A stretch of 64,000 nt of DNA from Undaria pinnatifida. Taxonomy: Eukaryota; Sar; Phaeophyceae; Laminariales; Alariaceae. The stretch lies in NCBI GenBank assembly GCA_012845835.1, contig JABAKD010000011.1:13111824-13175823 (forward strand), given 5' to 3'. Position numbers and translations under genes: made by a program. Shown here piece by piece: positions 1 through 24,520 of the stretch (position 1 is the first letter of the stretch; each line of letters starts with the position of its first letter). The notes below the pieces were generated by a model. That model was not told the origin of the DNA and ran no database searches. It saw nothing but the letters and a program-made list of their open reading frames with translations.

Positions 1-935
1 CAAGCATTTGTTGGGCATGCGTGTGTGGTGACGTCGTTGGGCCAGGAGTGTGATATTGAGACGCAATCGTGTCCACTCCGCTTAACTATCGAAACACCAT
101 GGGGATCAGTCCGATTTACCATGCCGTTTATCGTGCTCCCTGGGGGGGGGCAATGTGGTTATCATCGAGCAGAAGACGCTGAGGGACAAACTCGGCATCG
201 ACGTAATGCCGCAGCTCAAGGCCTCTGTGCTGCCGGCACAAGGGCGTCAATATGGTGCAGGGATGGAGATTACAGCTCGTTCTGTGGGCGAGCTCAACGA
301 TGGTGCTGTGCTGCGAGCGGTGATGGTTGTGACAGCGTTCGTGCCGGGCGGTGACGCGCCAGGCGACGTGGACGATGAGGTCGCATTGACGCTGCCGTCT
401 CAATGATCCATGATAATCCAGAATTCCGAGGTGAAAATGCGGAATCGTGTGGGAGTGTTGGAGACGGCTGTCGATAACGCTGTTGACCATAGCTCCCCGC
501 CGGAATGTTCCAAGATGCTGCGATATATCATTTTTCGCACGCACCTTGACGTGTGATATCGGGCGTCGTCGAGTGACCCACATGCACGCAAGAATCCTGG
601 GGCGGTCCGGGTTTCATTCAGGGCCAAGGGTTGTGCGGGCGAGGCCCCCGCCTGAACGTATTCGCCTGTGGTGGAGTACGGCAGAGTCGTGCCCCGACTG
701 CCGCTCGTATAGTGACGACAAGTTTGCCGTGAAGGTGGCCTGGGAGGGGCCGGAGGAGGCGGAGAGCACCTGGGAGCCGGTGTCGTGCGTGTTTGATGGC
801 GCGGCGGCCTTGCTGCAAAAAGAATTTAAGGCGCTGGGGCTGAAGATGGATCAGAAGCGAGGACTCGTACAGCGGTATGGGCTGCATTTTGATCATGTTG
901 TGGTTTGGGGGGGATCCCGAATTTTGAATTGCTGA
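1..935 (+). mobile_element. Fossil Ty3/gypsy chromovirus-type retroelement, partial
   Basis: Two recognisable parts remain. The proximal part (about 25-540) reads like the aspartic-protease region and the linker before reverse transcriptase, with stretches such as VVIIEQKTLRDKLGIDV and VGVLETAVDNAVDH. The distal part (about 690-900) reads like the C-terminal chromodomain of a chromovirus integrase (FAVKVAWEGPEEAESTWEP, then a Lys/Glu-rich helix). The reverse-transcriptase, RNase H and integrase core between them is not visible. A G-run follows at about 906 and may be the old polypurine tract; I could not define LTRs. The element is clearly broken, with several breaks, and looks old. Its left end lies outside the window. 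Family assignment rests on remembered domain motifs, not on a search. Confidence 0.6.
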
Positions 936-2560
936 TGTTCGGTTTTATCGAAACTTTGAATTTCAAATTTTTCTGACTTGGAATTTTTTCGCAGGGCCCT
1001 GATAGCACCTGGCGCACCTACAGCTGGCTGTTCGTTGCCGAGGCTGTGTGTGGAGAGAGCATGTCCGGGGTTGATTCTTCCGTTTGACAGGGGTGGCTAT
1101 TGTGCTGGAATACACATTCGTTATGTGGTCTGGGTTTCGGCAAGTTGCATGCGCAATCGGGGGTGTGACCCGTGGTGCGTGGTTTGCTTGAAGATTCATT
1201 CGGGATGACGCGGCTACTGAACAACCGTTGTTCCCGGTCAGTAAACGTGGTAGCACTTAAGTCGTGGTGAAACTGACCGGTATGTGTTGGACTTGACCAT
1301 TGCTCGACGTACGGACAGCTATGTTTATCAAAGCTACTCGGTCTGCGCAAATTTGTGGTTGGTAGCCCGAGACGGGCTTTCGGAGGGTGCTGTACCGCTG
1401 TGGTCGTATCATTGGGCGTTTTACAGTACAATGGTTGGATACATTTGGTCAGGGAGTTCAATTGCCAATATTGGCGTTTCTTGTGAGCTCTTGAGATCTT
1501 GAGATACAACCGGGAAGGTCCACAGCCGATGTCATGTCACTTCGCCGTGTGATAACGAACGAACTATTGCATTGTGGACAAATGCACTCCGAGCTCACGA
1601 GGGGAAGTCCTCGGAGCTGATATCACAGGGCCCGCGGTCGTGCGAGTCGGTACACCCCGGATTGAGTGTCCGTTTCGTCAGCGGCCTGGCTGCGAGTTAC
1701 AGCGCACTTCTCACAGAAGATGGAGGATGAGTAACTAGCTTGGCCTCAACGCAAGGACGCCCTTCCAGAATTTCAGAGGTCCCGGAAATGATGCTTGCTT
1801 TATACGGACTGAGCTTTGCGTTTGTATACATCGGACTTGAGCCCATTAAATTTGCCTTTTACATCTCCAACGAGCTTGTCTACCGCACCAGCAGCTTTAT
1901 TGGACTCTTCTATGGTGATGCTGATGCTGATGCTGGTGCCGATTCTGATTCTGATGCTGGTGCCTGATGCTGATGCCAATGCAGATGCTATAGTCGGCTT
2001 GTTGAAGGTTTCCTCTCAAACTTCCCTGTAAGATACTGTAAACTGCGATGGTATGTCGCTTGGTGCTGATCGATGTTTATATCGAAGGTCGAAGGCTCAT
2101 AACCTGTGAACACAATGTATGTGGAGGCTCTATCTTGTATGCGAGAAGATACAGATGTGGCACCAAAGTGTCTGTGAAGATCATTTGTGATCATAAAAAA
2201 GAAAATGTATAGTTTGGAAAGGGCGCTTGGGGCCAAGAGAGGGGACGAATCAATAAATGAGAGAGACAGGAGAGAGAAACGAGGGTGACCATGGTGGGCT
2301 GGATCGCCACTTGATCATTACGGAAGAACAACGTTGTCAGTAGTCCGGTTGAACACCAGGAGAACGGGACAACCTTTAACATACCCCAACCTACGTTTAC
2401 ATGTAAGTTCCACCGAAGATTCAACGTAAGATGCAACGTAAGTTTCATCAGCTTATCTTATCCATGCAAACAGACTGCTAGGAATAGACTGTGCATTAAC
2501 TTCCACATTTAGCCAAGGTTTATATTCCCAACATTCCGCTTCGTTTACTCCCTGTCTTAC
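936..2560. other. No gene seen; trinucleotide-like tract inside
   Basis: I see no supported coding region here. An imperfect GATGCT/GATGCC tract of about 75 bp lies at 1917-1990. The open frames on both strands are short and overlap each other. Part of this stretch may be the 3' end or LTR of the fossil element to its left, but no repeat partner is present in the window to prove that. Confidence 0.4.
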
Positions 2561-2572
2561 GGGCATGCGTGG

Positions 2573-2605
2573 AGCCGCAGGCGGGCGTCAGCCCGCCGCG
2601 GACAA
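2573..2605. repeat. GC-rich hairpin, related to one at 63.07 kb
   Basis: A short palindrome (GGCGGGCGTCAGCCCGCC) follows a GCATGCG-like lead. A very similar lead plus hairpin occurs in the same orientation at about 63055-63095. The function is unknown; it could be the end of a small mobile element. Confidence 0.4.
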
Positions 2606-2639
2606 GCTCCCCTGGTACAGCACTACAATTATGCTGTAC

Positions 2640-3340
2640 AATTCCATTGAATATATCTGATATACATTCCACCCCCACCCTCTCGAACACTCCGCCCTCT
2701 ACTCACTGATTGAACGACTTACCCCAGGATATACATGATAAACTGATACGTTATTTCCAAAACCGTCACATGTGTCCCCTTAAACGAATGTATAGTTTCC
2801 ACGCACAGATTGAGCTGCCCCACCCGCCCCACCCCCGCCTCAACCCCCTCCCCCCATGATGAACTCGTATTTTTTTTTTTTTTCCTTCTCAAAACCATCA
2901 GATTTATCCCCTTAAAGAATTTATAGCTTCCACGCACAAATTGCCCGCCCGTCCACCCCCCCCCGCCCCCCCCTCTCCCCCCCCCCCTCCAACCCCGCCC
3001 CTTTTGATCAAACCCAGGCCCCCACGTCCTTCAAAGCTCCGCCCTTCCCTCACCGGTTATTCGACATACAGAATACACTTGATAAACGGATACATTTCTT
3101 TCCACGGCCGTCAGATTTTGTCCCCCTCATAAACGGGTTTTGTAGTTTCCGCACACAGACTGACTAACATCACCCTGTTGACGCTGATAGCTACACTGTA
3201 GTTGTAAAGGGAGTCGCCGACCTATATCCTTAATGAGGACACACAACCCGTAATACGCGCGATCGAGAGTATCACACACAGCTTGCAAAGATGAGTTTCG
3301 ACAAAATCTTCGATCTCAAAGCTGGAGTGTGTTTTCATTT
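2640..3340 (-). repeat. Composite interspersed repeat, copy 1 (R1 head plus C-rich array)
   Basis: Read on the minus strand, this begins with the R1 core (CAGCTTTGAGATCGAAGATT at about 3330), runs through a conserved 240-bp body (GTAGCTATCAGCGTCAACAG, then TGTGCGGAAACTACAAAACC) and then breaks into an array in which a TGTGCG(T/C)GGAAACTATA-like motif alternates with long G-runs (C-runs on the plus strand). The motif recurs at about 2800, 2935 and 3150. The same order is seen in the opposite orientation at 61745-62600. No coding frame belongs to it. It is probably a non-autonomous transposable element with an internal minisatellite. Confidence 0.6.
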
Positions 3341-4003
3341 TTTAAAATATCATACATTAAAAAAGAAGACAGAACGACCATAAAGAAAAGTTTCAAATTA
3401 TCAAAACGAAGATGACCTATGGTATGCTGTGGAGAGTGGAGGCCCAGTTACGTGTCGAAGTGTGGCTCGAATAGGGGCCCGCGTTATCCCCTCTGGAAGT
3501 GTCCGTTCCTTCTCGCGCCCGCTTCCGTAACTCAAGCCTTGCTGTTATATGGCCCTGCTGCCCATCTCGTGTTGATCACAATATCATTCCCTCGTTCTTG
3601 GGCTAAGCAACCAACGGATGCTGGCAGCCAAATACATCGTGCTTCAGTCGAAGAACGAGACCGCCAGGAACCTGCGTGTTATCCTAAGACACCCTCCTGC
3701 TCTAGCCTTGTTACGTTTGGGGGCCAGTTGAACGAAGCGGTGGCCAGGGAAGACGTGCCGCCATGGACGGCTGCTGTTGCTGCTGTTTCGACCAAAGTAG
3801 CGGTAGCAGAAACCAGGCCATCCGCATCTCCTAGCCCTCGACCGTCTCCTCTTTGTCGCGTTTTACCCCCCTCGCTCCCCTTCCGTTCCATACCCCGCAA
3901 ACCCACAACCATCCTCTCTTCTTGTTTGTTATCTTGTCGTATCGTTTGTACCAAGATCTTTGTTTTGCTTCCTTGACTCTGCTGGCTCTGCCGCTGTTAC
4001 TCT

Positions 4004-4063
<60 letters not shown>

Positions 4064-6529
4064 GCAGTGTTCGCATTCCCAGTATGAAGCAGTCGTATAA
4101 GGTTTATCCACATGTGGCCGTACTGCCACGTTCTTGCTTCTGGCTGCCATCAGGCTGCGATTAGTTTCGCATGTCCGCTGCAACGGCAGTCTTGAGAACT
4201 CGTTTAGGGCAATCGAGTCCTCGAAAATGGTGCGTTGGATATCCTTGAGTTGATTGTCTGAATAATTATTTACACGAACTCCAGCCGTCAGTCATACGGT
4301 CAGGGGTACGATAATTGGAAAGGTTACGACCTGCGACCGCTGTGTCGAGTGCAAACCTCTTGACGAGTGTCGCGGCCAGCTTCAACCTTTTCATTCGCTG
4401 GGACTTCTCCAATTTCTCTACCAAAGTTTCCAACCCCATCGTGTCCTCTTTGATTTCGCCACCGCGCATGACTCTGACAAGGATCGATAAGCTTGGAACA
4501 CCAGTGCTTGGTTTTTTTTAATTTGTTTCGTTGCATAGTCTACTATTCTCCGGCGGCCGAGCTTTTGTTTTTCGCGCGTTTGGGTGCGACGGAAGCAAGA
4601 ACACCTCGGCACATTACGACACATATCATGATCTCAGCCGAGCTCCGTAGTCGTGTTCTGAGAGTTTGACGCGGCTGAACTGGGCCTGTTTGTCGAAGGG
4701 TTGAGATCCGCCTCGCTGAGCCGAGCACGTGCATGGAAAACCCCACACTTGTTTGTTCTACTAAACTATTCCGTTCCGATCTCACATTTTTTTATTTGCT
4801 CTGCTTTCCCGCACTTGCTGCATCCGCCGTGTGCGTTCCAGATATACACCTCGCACTGAACATATAAACTACCTCACGACAAAGGTGACGGGTAGGAGGG
4901 TCACTGTTGGGGCCTACCTCTGCAGTGACTCGGGGTCGCTCGCGTGTGTGATACCGTTGTTCCTTTTGGTCGTAAGCTTTCGTGCTGTAATCATTTTGCG
5001 ATAGGCATCGGCGATGTAACGGTAAGCAACGCTTTGCCAAAATTTGGTTAGTCTAAAAAATGTTTTTGTCCGCGGAATACAGAGCCAGTCAGTTGTGCGA
5101 CTCGTGAAAATGCGGCAGCGAAAATAGGGGTATGATACTACAATACCATAGCCTTGGTCTCACCTTACAAAACTGCCCCCCTCCTCCCGTCTACCTGGCA
5201 GATTGGGATCAATCTCCTTTGTCTCGATTTGGTGTGCGCCCCCCGCACCGCATCTGGGAGGAAGCCTTCTAACGAACAAGACCCACAGAGCAAGGCTCAT
5301 ACAGCCGCCAGCCTCGTTTTGCTGTGTTGCGCACGGCCCATAGAAACCTATCGTTTTACGTTTCCTCTCTGTCTGCTGCCGTGCTACTGCATCACGCACG
5401 GCCCTCCGTGCTCAATACTTGGGGCAGTCACAGTTTAACAGCAGCCGCGCTGGGAGCTCTCTCCTTTGTCACAGCTACCGACTAAGCTTCTCTGTGATCG
5501 TACGCGTATTATATAGCGCTTCTTTATGCCCCAGTAGCAGCAGTACAACGGCAGCCGTCAATCAAGCTCTTGTCGTTGTGCCAGTAGCCATGTTGTATGC
5601 GCGTGGGCGGCGCACGGTAGGAGATAGAACACCATGACAACACTTGCCCGTAAAAAAAAGCAATCGGACACGGATCGCCGGAGCTCACACCAAGTAAACA
5701 ACCGTATAGAAGAAGCGAAAGCGGTAGTTCATTCATATCAAAATATTGTTAAAACGGCAATGTTCCCCCTTTTCGACTTGCGACGCCCGCGGGGTGTCAA
5801 GTCAACCCCGAAAGGGGACACGCATATACACGAAGCTCACAACCGGGTATCCATGTAGACATCAAGTAAGCAAGAAAGTAAACAAGTCGAGAAGTCATGT
5901 GAGTGCGGCTACACCAATAGAATAGACAAGCCGCTCAACCGTTGACGTTTCGCGACTATTTCCAACTACCTCTAAGTTAAAGCTTATCTGCTGTTGTTGT
6001 CAACTTCTTTGAATCACAAGACCATGTTGTCATTGCCGTATCATATTCGTGCACAATCAATACAGCGCTTTCGGGTTATTTGGTGTCTACACAATCAAAA
6101 CCAGTCCCCTACTACTGGAGTAGCAGGTCCATTCAGTAAAAAGTCTTCAAGAACATGAGCGCAAGTTCAAATAACCCCCAGCTCTCCGTTAATGTGCACT
6201 TGTGTCCGTTTTGTTTTATACGCTCACTCCTGACAAGCTCGAAAGACCAGTGCTGTATTGTTTTCGTTCCGTGTTTTCAGTATTGCAACACGTCCGTTTG
6301 TCTATACCTTTCCACTCGAGACTATGGCTGGTTTTGTTACTGCCACTGTTGAGACCCATGAATGTTACCAAACATGAGTGCGATTTTCAAATCGCCGTTA
6401 GACGATCAGCATATACCTGTTGTAAGTGTGTGCCACAATTCCATCTATTGCCGCTAAAAGACACAGTCTACCCCGGCAGCCCAGTCTCCCATCGACTTAT
6501 TCGACGGGAAGTACACATCCGTAGCTTAG
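3341..6529. other. No supported gene
   Basis: Open frames here are short and show no consistent codon bias. The only clear structure is the CTG tract listed separately. The 185-codon plus-strand frame at 3419-3976 is Ser/Pro-rich and not recognisable, so I do not call it. Confidence 0.4.
3997..4063. repeat. (CTG)n microsatellite
   Basis: This is a nearly pure CTG/CAG run with a few TTG interruptions at its left side. It reads as poly-Leu, poly-Ala or poly-Ser in different frames, so the open frames over it are not evidence for genes. Confidence 0.9.
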
Positions 6530-7690
6530 GTCCTAGCCGTCACGCTGTCGTCCGTTAACCTAGCAACGTTGAAGTTTGATGTCCCAGTCTTCATCCCCTG
6601 CAACTACTCTCGTATCGAGGAACACCTCGTGCACTGGTTGCGCACCCAAGTCGACCAGTACTGCCGGGACGAAGGCGCCTCGGCGAAAGGCGTAGAGGCT
6701 AACGTGGGGAGGATCAGGCTCATCCACCAGGAGCAGACGAATAACGCATTTGTGTCGTGCACTGGACAAAACGACACGGAGGCCCGCGGTGAGGGCTGGG
6801 GGAAGTACGAGATCAAGGCATGGTTTTGGGACACGACCTAGTTCGCGTCGTTTGCGACATTGTAGTGACCACGTGCCGCGCACAGGCCGAAGTGTCCATC
6901 AATATCCACTTCCAGGTGACGTGCGCCCTGTTTTACACGTGTGAGGGCGATCACTCCACCGCTATCCAGGCACTCAACCGCCTGCGTACGTGGAGCGAGC
7001 TCCGTCGCCACTCGTACACTTTCATACAACGAGGGCAGGGCAACATGAAGGCATATACCTCAGCCATCTCCAGGAAACGGCGGAGGTGGAGCTCGAGCGT
7101 GCGCGCCACCGGGTGGTGGAGAGCGAACGTCTTTTTCGTGGATCAGAAGCAGAGGAATTTGAGCACGTTCTTGAAGGGCGAATGGTTGGCGTCCATCTCC
7201 GTGGAGGAAATGAAGTACACGGACGACCCGTGGGTAAGCTCCATCCCGGAGTGGTTAATGACCGCCGCCCCTTTGCACCGCCTGGACGACGTCAGGCCCG
7301 ACGGGGTTGCCCGCGGTATCATGACACGGCATAAATATTTGGAGTATTTTGCCTCTGCCAACAATGTGCTTTCAGCGCCGATGTGTAGGCGCCTACTAGC
7401 ATTGAACGCCTCGACGGAGGAGGTGGGCGGTTCCGACGCCGACGGAGCGGTCCCGGTGTAAAGGTTCACCCTGAGAGAGTCGCCCTTCAAAGAGCTATTG
7501 TCAGACTTCGTATCTAGCAGGATCTCCAGAATTTACCAAGCACTTTCCATCACGAACCCCGCCGTTCCGTTCAAGGTCCTCACAAGGGGCCATTTGTCAT
7601 GAACGCGCAGGCGCAAAGTCAGGAGGCTACACGGGTGCTGACGGGCTTGCTCCCGCTCATGCCGCACATGATCTATGTCGAGTGACACCG
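6530..7690 (+). pseudogene. Decayed coding region, unrecognised
   Basis: Several adjacent open stretches on the plus strand have strong G/C at third codon positions and natural-looking sequence (for example VDQYCRDEGASAKGVEANVG near 6640-6700 and WLASISVEEMKYTDDPWVS near 7180-7240), but they do not form one open frame. The largest single frame is 6820-7461 (213 codons). I do not recognise the product. It may be a decayed host gene or an old element-borne gene; a virus-like origin cannot be excluded. It looks broken, with a few breaks. The opposite-strand frames look like shadows. Confidence 0.45.
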
Positions 7691-8781
7691 TCTTGACGCA
7701 GACAAGGGCACAGAATGATGTCCCCACAGAGTAGCAAAGTTTTCAGGCGGGACCACGACGAATACGAAACTTGCACTGATTAATGCTGCTTCCTCTTCCG
7801 TACAGCTATAGTCTTGCTGTTGGCGTCTTACTTGTTCGCACGTAATCAGTCGTATACCGTGTGGCATGTTGGTGTCAAATTGTATCTCACTCTGTGCCCG
7901 GGTTATTTACAGTGGTATCAGTGCGTAGCACAGCTATGAACCGAAAAATCTCTTGTGAAATGGTCATCTGTACAGTGTGGTAGCGTACAAGAAGGTCACC
8001 GACCTAAGTCCTCCACGAACCAGGATCGAGCAATGTCCGCAGGTAACAATCGGGGTGTACGTTGTGTTCAGCGTTTACATGTCACCAATATCGCATCATC
8101 GTCGTGGATGTGGCACCAGGGAACACACGCGAGTATTCGAAGTTTTCTGCAAGCTTTTACTCGAACCGCAACATGTAACGGCATACACGAACGAAGACGT
8201 CGCCCACAACGATACATACCATAGGTCACTCTGGTACCTTGACCTGATACTATAATCGGGTCTGTCTACCAAGCTGACTGGGCAAATATGCTTGCCCGGG
8301 GCTCCTGCTGAGGTCGGCGGTGTTGATTTCGCTTTGTGGACGACTCGCTTGGTCGAATTGAAGCCATAAGTCGAACCACGGCGTACTCGCGACAAGGCGA
8401 GCTACTAACAACACAACACCTACATTCCCGAATTCAGTAGGAGCCCGGTGTCGGTATCGCAGCACACCCTGGTGGGTAGACGGATCCAAGTTGAGAAACC
8501 CCAAAGAGCACAGAGTCAAGTCCCGTGCGTCGCTGTGGGCGGCGTTCCTGAATATACGTGCCGCATTCTGCGTTTCGTATATCAACCAGCAGCCTACACA
8601 TCGGGGAGAAACCTCGAAGACAACGTGTGTCCCGCGATACCACATTACCCGCATGAAGTACTTGTAGACTATTACACTTGACATATATAGTCTATAGACT
8701 ATGTGGCGGAGGCAGCTTCGTTATTGCGCCAAGCACAAGGGCGCATGAAGACAGCGTGGCTTTCTTGGGCATGTTATATAT
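7691..8781. other. No gene seen
   Basis: No coding signal. The palindrome TAGTCTATAGACTA lies at 8687-8700, one of many such TAGTCTA/TAGACTA sites in the window. Confidence 0.35.
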
Positions 8782-9083
8782 GCCGCGGTGGCGTATCAAG
8801 TAATCCTCGAGCCTGGTATAGGTCAGTTTCGTGAGATTGAATCCCCCCGAGTGCATACTCGTATAAATTTGTGGAGAGTTTTTCTTGTGCACAATTTGAC
8901 TTGCGAAAAGTGCGAGAGCGTGAGTTAGCAACACTCGACTAAAAATCGACGAGCAGTGGAATTGCTGAACCCTATGCGCGATAAACAACAAAGGAAGGCA
9001 AGAACCGGGGAGGAGAATGGATGACACCTTTGACCACGGCTTGTCCAGAAGCCTCAAAGCAGATGTGTGCGAAAAAACACAAT
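8782..9083 (+). mobile_element. tRNA-derived SINE, copy 1
   Basis: The head looks like a tRNA gene: an A-box-like TGGCGTATCAAG at about 8789 and a B-box-like GAGATTGAATCC at about 8833, spaced as in a tRNA. A unique body of about 220 bp follows (including ACTTGCGAAAAGTGCGAG and AAAATCGACGAGCAGTGG), then a short A-rich tail (GAAAAAACACAA). A second copy, colinear over the whole 300 bp, lies inverted at 33500-33802 and has a better B box (GAGTTCGAATTCC). Two dispersed colinear copies with a pol III-type head are strong evidence for a SINE. No clear target-site duplication was found. Confidence 0.75.
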
Positions 9084-10378
9084 CCGTGGTCGTTGCGTGC
9101 ATTACAATTTGCTTACGATTTTGGTGTTCGGCGTTTCACACGTCAAGTTCCGGCAGAGATCGAGCATTCCCTCGCATGTAGGGTAGATTGATGCCCGCAT
9201 TCTGCACCATGTCCACTCGCGCATGTACACCTCAACGTCGAAGGAGTAACATTGTAAACACAACCACCAGGGATTTCAACCCGAGACAACTGGCGGTGCA
9301 GCAAATATGCGCCGTAAAAACCTTAAGGAAGAAGAAAAATCTGAAATATTTTGGTACTGCCGCCTCGAAGGGCCATGGAATGGACTTTGGGCGATGAAAT
9401 CGTCTTAATAAACGCCATTGTAGAATATGACCGAGCGGGGCCGCCGCTCTAGGGAATGGCGAAGAAGAATAAACGACAGAGGCAGTGGCGTTGTGCAACC
9501 GCTGCAAACGTCTTGCAGAACACCCGTTTGCTCGGGCCACCGACGACATGAACAGCATGACACTTCCGCTGTAAGCCCTCACGCTGTCGCCCCGCTTGGA
9601 TACTAGTACTATAGATGATGGTTTTTTAGCGCAACAGTCCCTTCGTTCACCCATAACGCTAATCTCCGAACGCAGAGGTCTCTCTGAGTACTCTACGGCG
9701 GTACGTTTGGCAGTTCTCTACGCCTGTTAAATTCCAACTGGTGATCCTCGAATGAGGCCGTCACCTTACTCATATCAACCACTACTTATGTTGAAACCAC
9801 GAGACATCTGGGTGTTTTCTTTGTATATTTCTATCATACCTTTAACGGCCTTGATGAGTATTTTATTATTAGGATGGAAAACCAATGGGACGCCGTGTGC
9901 GGCATCACGTGCGCGACGTAAACCCCGACCATCTAACCAACACGTGCGTCGTTCTGCGCAACTGCACTGGGCACCCGTAAACGTCATTCGTTTTTTCTTC
10001 TTGTCGCACGGTCGAAATCCGTCCACGCTTTGGTGTGTCCATTGCTCACCCTGACTCCTTTTGAGCGTATTACATAAAGCGTTCCGAACGCAGGCTCTCG
10101 TCACCGACAAAATGGGGTGCCAAGGCAGGACGGAAGTCAAGCGCACCCAACGGGTCGACAAGTGAGAATGATACCGCCTAATCGTAAACGTGACGTATAC
10201 AGTTCTATACCCCAACAGCGAATATCACCGGTTTACATCTGGCGAGGAATAAAAATCCCGCATAATATCGTAAAGCCCACACAGAGCAAATACACATATG
10301 ATCCGCAGTCTACTTTCCAACTCCCAATGTTCCATCGACATACGACATCATTACCACTACAGAAAGCACATGCCCAAC
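9084..10378. other. No supported gene
   Basis: Overlapping short frames on both strands, none convincing. This is the region downstream of the minus-strand regulator gene whose stop lies at 10379-10381, so it may contain that gene's 3' UTR. No clear polyadenylation signal could be assigned. Confidence 0.35.
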
Positions 10379-22624
<12,246 letters not shown>

Positions 22625-24452
22625 CTGTCCGCCGAAAAATACCATCCAACGGGAAGAACGAAACAGCGGCGGTCAGCTAATGATGAGCAGGAGCGGTTTA
22701 CAGTGGGGAACACAGGCCGGGGGACAAGAGCGGTGCGATGGCGTGGTTGTGAGGTCAAAGCTTCAGCGAAGAGGAACTAATCTCCGTTGTCGCGAACGTT
22801 CTGAGCCCGCGGTCACTCGCAGCCGGCGTGAAGTATTACTCAACCTTCGGGCGTTCCACTTAAAGCGATTCTGCTACCGACCATAGTGATGTGAAAACGG
22901 GTATATCAATTCCAATGGAGAAATTGCTGCCTCTGCTTAACAGCTAAGTGCAATGAAGAAAATGTTGCTAAAATACAGTACGGCATTGCCCTCAACAAGT
23001 CCATGCGGACTCAGGTGGCATTTTGATAGAGGTCATAACTTGGTCTTGAGCACGCTCGTTTTCGGTGGTTGTGGGTGCTTTCTCGCGCATATAGTTGATG
23101 GTTACGGTGAAGGCGGGTCACGTAGAAGGTCAGCTGTATGCAGATACACTTCGACGCAGATTTTTCCTCGGCTGGTCTCTGCTGCGCGCGACCTAGCCAT
23201 CAAAACTCACTCAGGACGATGTAACGACACACCACCTCTTCGGGAAACAGCACCGCTGCGTCCTTTTATTGCGTGATAGCCATGGTGGCTTCGTGTGCAC
23301 ATGGCTCACAGAAGTATGAAAGGCAGCACCACACAGCACTCTGCAGGAGATTCAATGACGATCGTTTTCCCGTTTTCTGCCGTGCACCTCATATCGTCTG
23401 AAAATTATCGCCGCCGTACTAAGAGCGAGCACCACTGGCTCTCCTCTCGAGCAAAAGCGGCCGCAGTTAAACACGTTTCCGGCTTCACAGCGATAGTGCT
23501 TGGGTGTAGGTATATGCGTGGAGCTTTCATCAAAGGCAAGTCAATAAACCACGACGCGAATATCTATGACACGCACATAATTCAGGTACCTTTCACATAT
23601 GACGAGGGTCGCAAACACAGAAACACATTTGGAACCAGCAGCACCAGATAGACGCCGTGCGTTCCATTAAACGGTCTCGGATATACGTTCATGACTACCG
23701 TACAAGGGTTGATCCGATTACGATATTGCGGGCTCGCCAGGTGCACAACGGTAGTAATCCTAAGGTCGTGGTGCATACAAACCCTGCACACTCCACAAAT
23801 GATGGTGATCTGCAACTTCTACGTGGGCAAGAGCTACTCTCGTGGGGAGGACAAGAAGAGGATGCGTCGCCTTACAAGCGACCTGTACTGGAACGTGTCG
23901 CACTGTAGCATGCCAAATTATGTTTTTCCAAGCGCCTGAGACAATGGCTCCCCGGCTTCACGGGCTCCTCGCGGTGACAGCCGACGGACTCAGACGTAGT
24001 AACAGATTCACAGGGCTGTTTTCTTGGTCCAGTGGTGTCGTATGGCGGCCATGAATGGTGAGTTAAAGTGCATCGTTCTCCAGAACTTCGGGCCGCAACA
24101 ACGAAAGACGGAAATCAATAGACATAACATGGTTATCACAGCTCTGATGAGTTTAGACGAAATAATGTGAAATAGTAGAAAAAATTGTCAGGGCGAACTC
24201 TCGACACGGCATGCCATGAAAACCGACAGGAAAAGAGCTCCCTATTCCGTGTGTACCTTCGATGCAGTGCCCACCCAGTTCAGTTCTGTGTGCGTCGTGA
24301 ACAGAGGTGAAACGTTCGGCGCAAACTGACAGACACCCATACACAACTCATACCTGGTACGACATGGGCATAATGCACACATTAGAATATGCAAAGCTGC
24401 AACCAAAGTCATCCCCATAACTCGTTGTGTTATATTAAAATACTCCAATTTA
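22625..24452. other. No supported gene; expected place of a missing first exon
   Basis: The minus strand upstream of the Zn2Cys6 second-half exon should hold a first exon ending like TGCAG|GT, but I found no C-x2-C-x6-C match here. Open frames are short on both strands. Confidence 0.35.
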
Positions 24453-24520
24453 CGTCAGCTGTGAGTTCGACGGATTTATGGTCGATACTCATATATGCAA
24501 GCTGCGTTGTTGGTACTTGA
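24453..24520 (+). repeat. R2 interspersed repeat, copy 1
   Basis: The sequence runs CGTCAGCTGTGAGTTCGACG through GCAAGCTGCGTTGTTGGTAC. Similar copies in the same orientation lie at 56608-56680, 59217-59290 and 60241-60311. R2 shares its core with the R1 family (CAGCTGTGAG, TCGA, ACTCAT, TTTGCAAGCTGTGT). Confidence 0.6.

Noticed and set aside
7908-7926. Primer-binding-site-like TGGTATCAGTGC after a CA-ending stretch
   Set aside because: No second LTR copy or internal coding sequence was found nearby, so a short chance match is the simpler reading.
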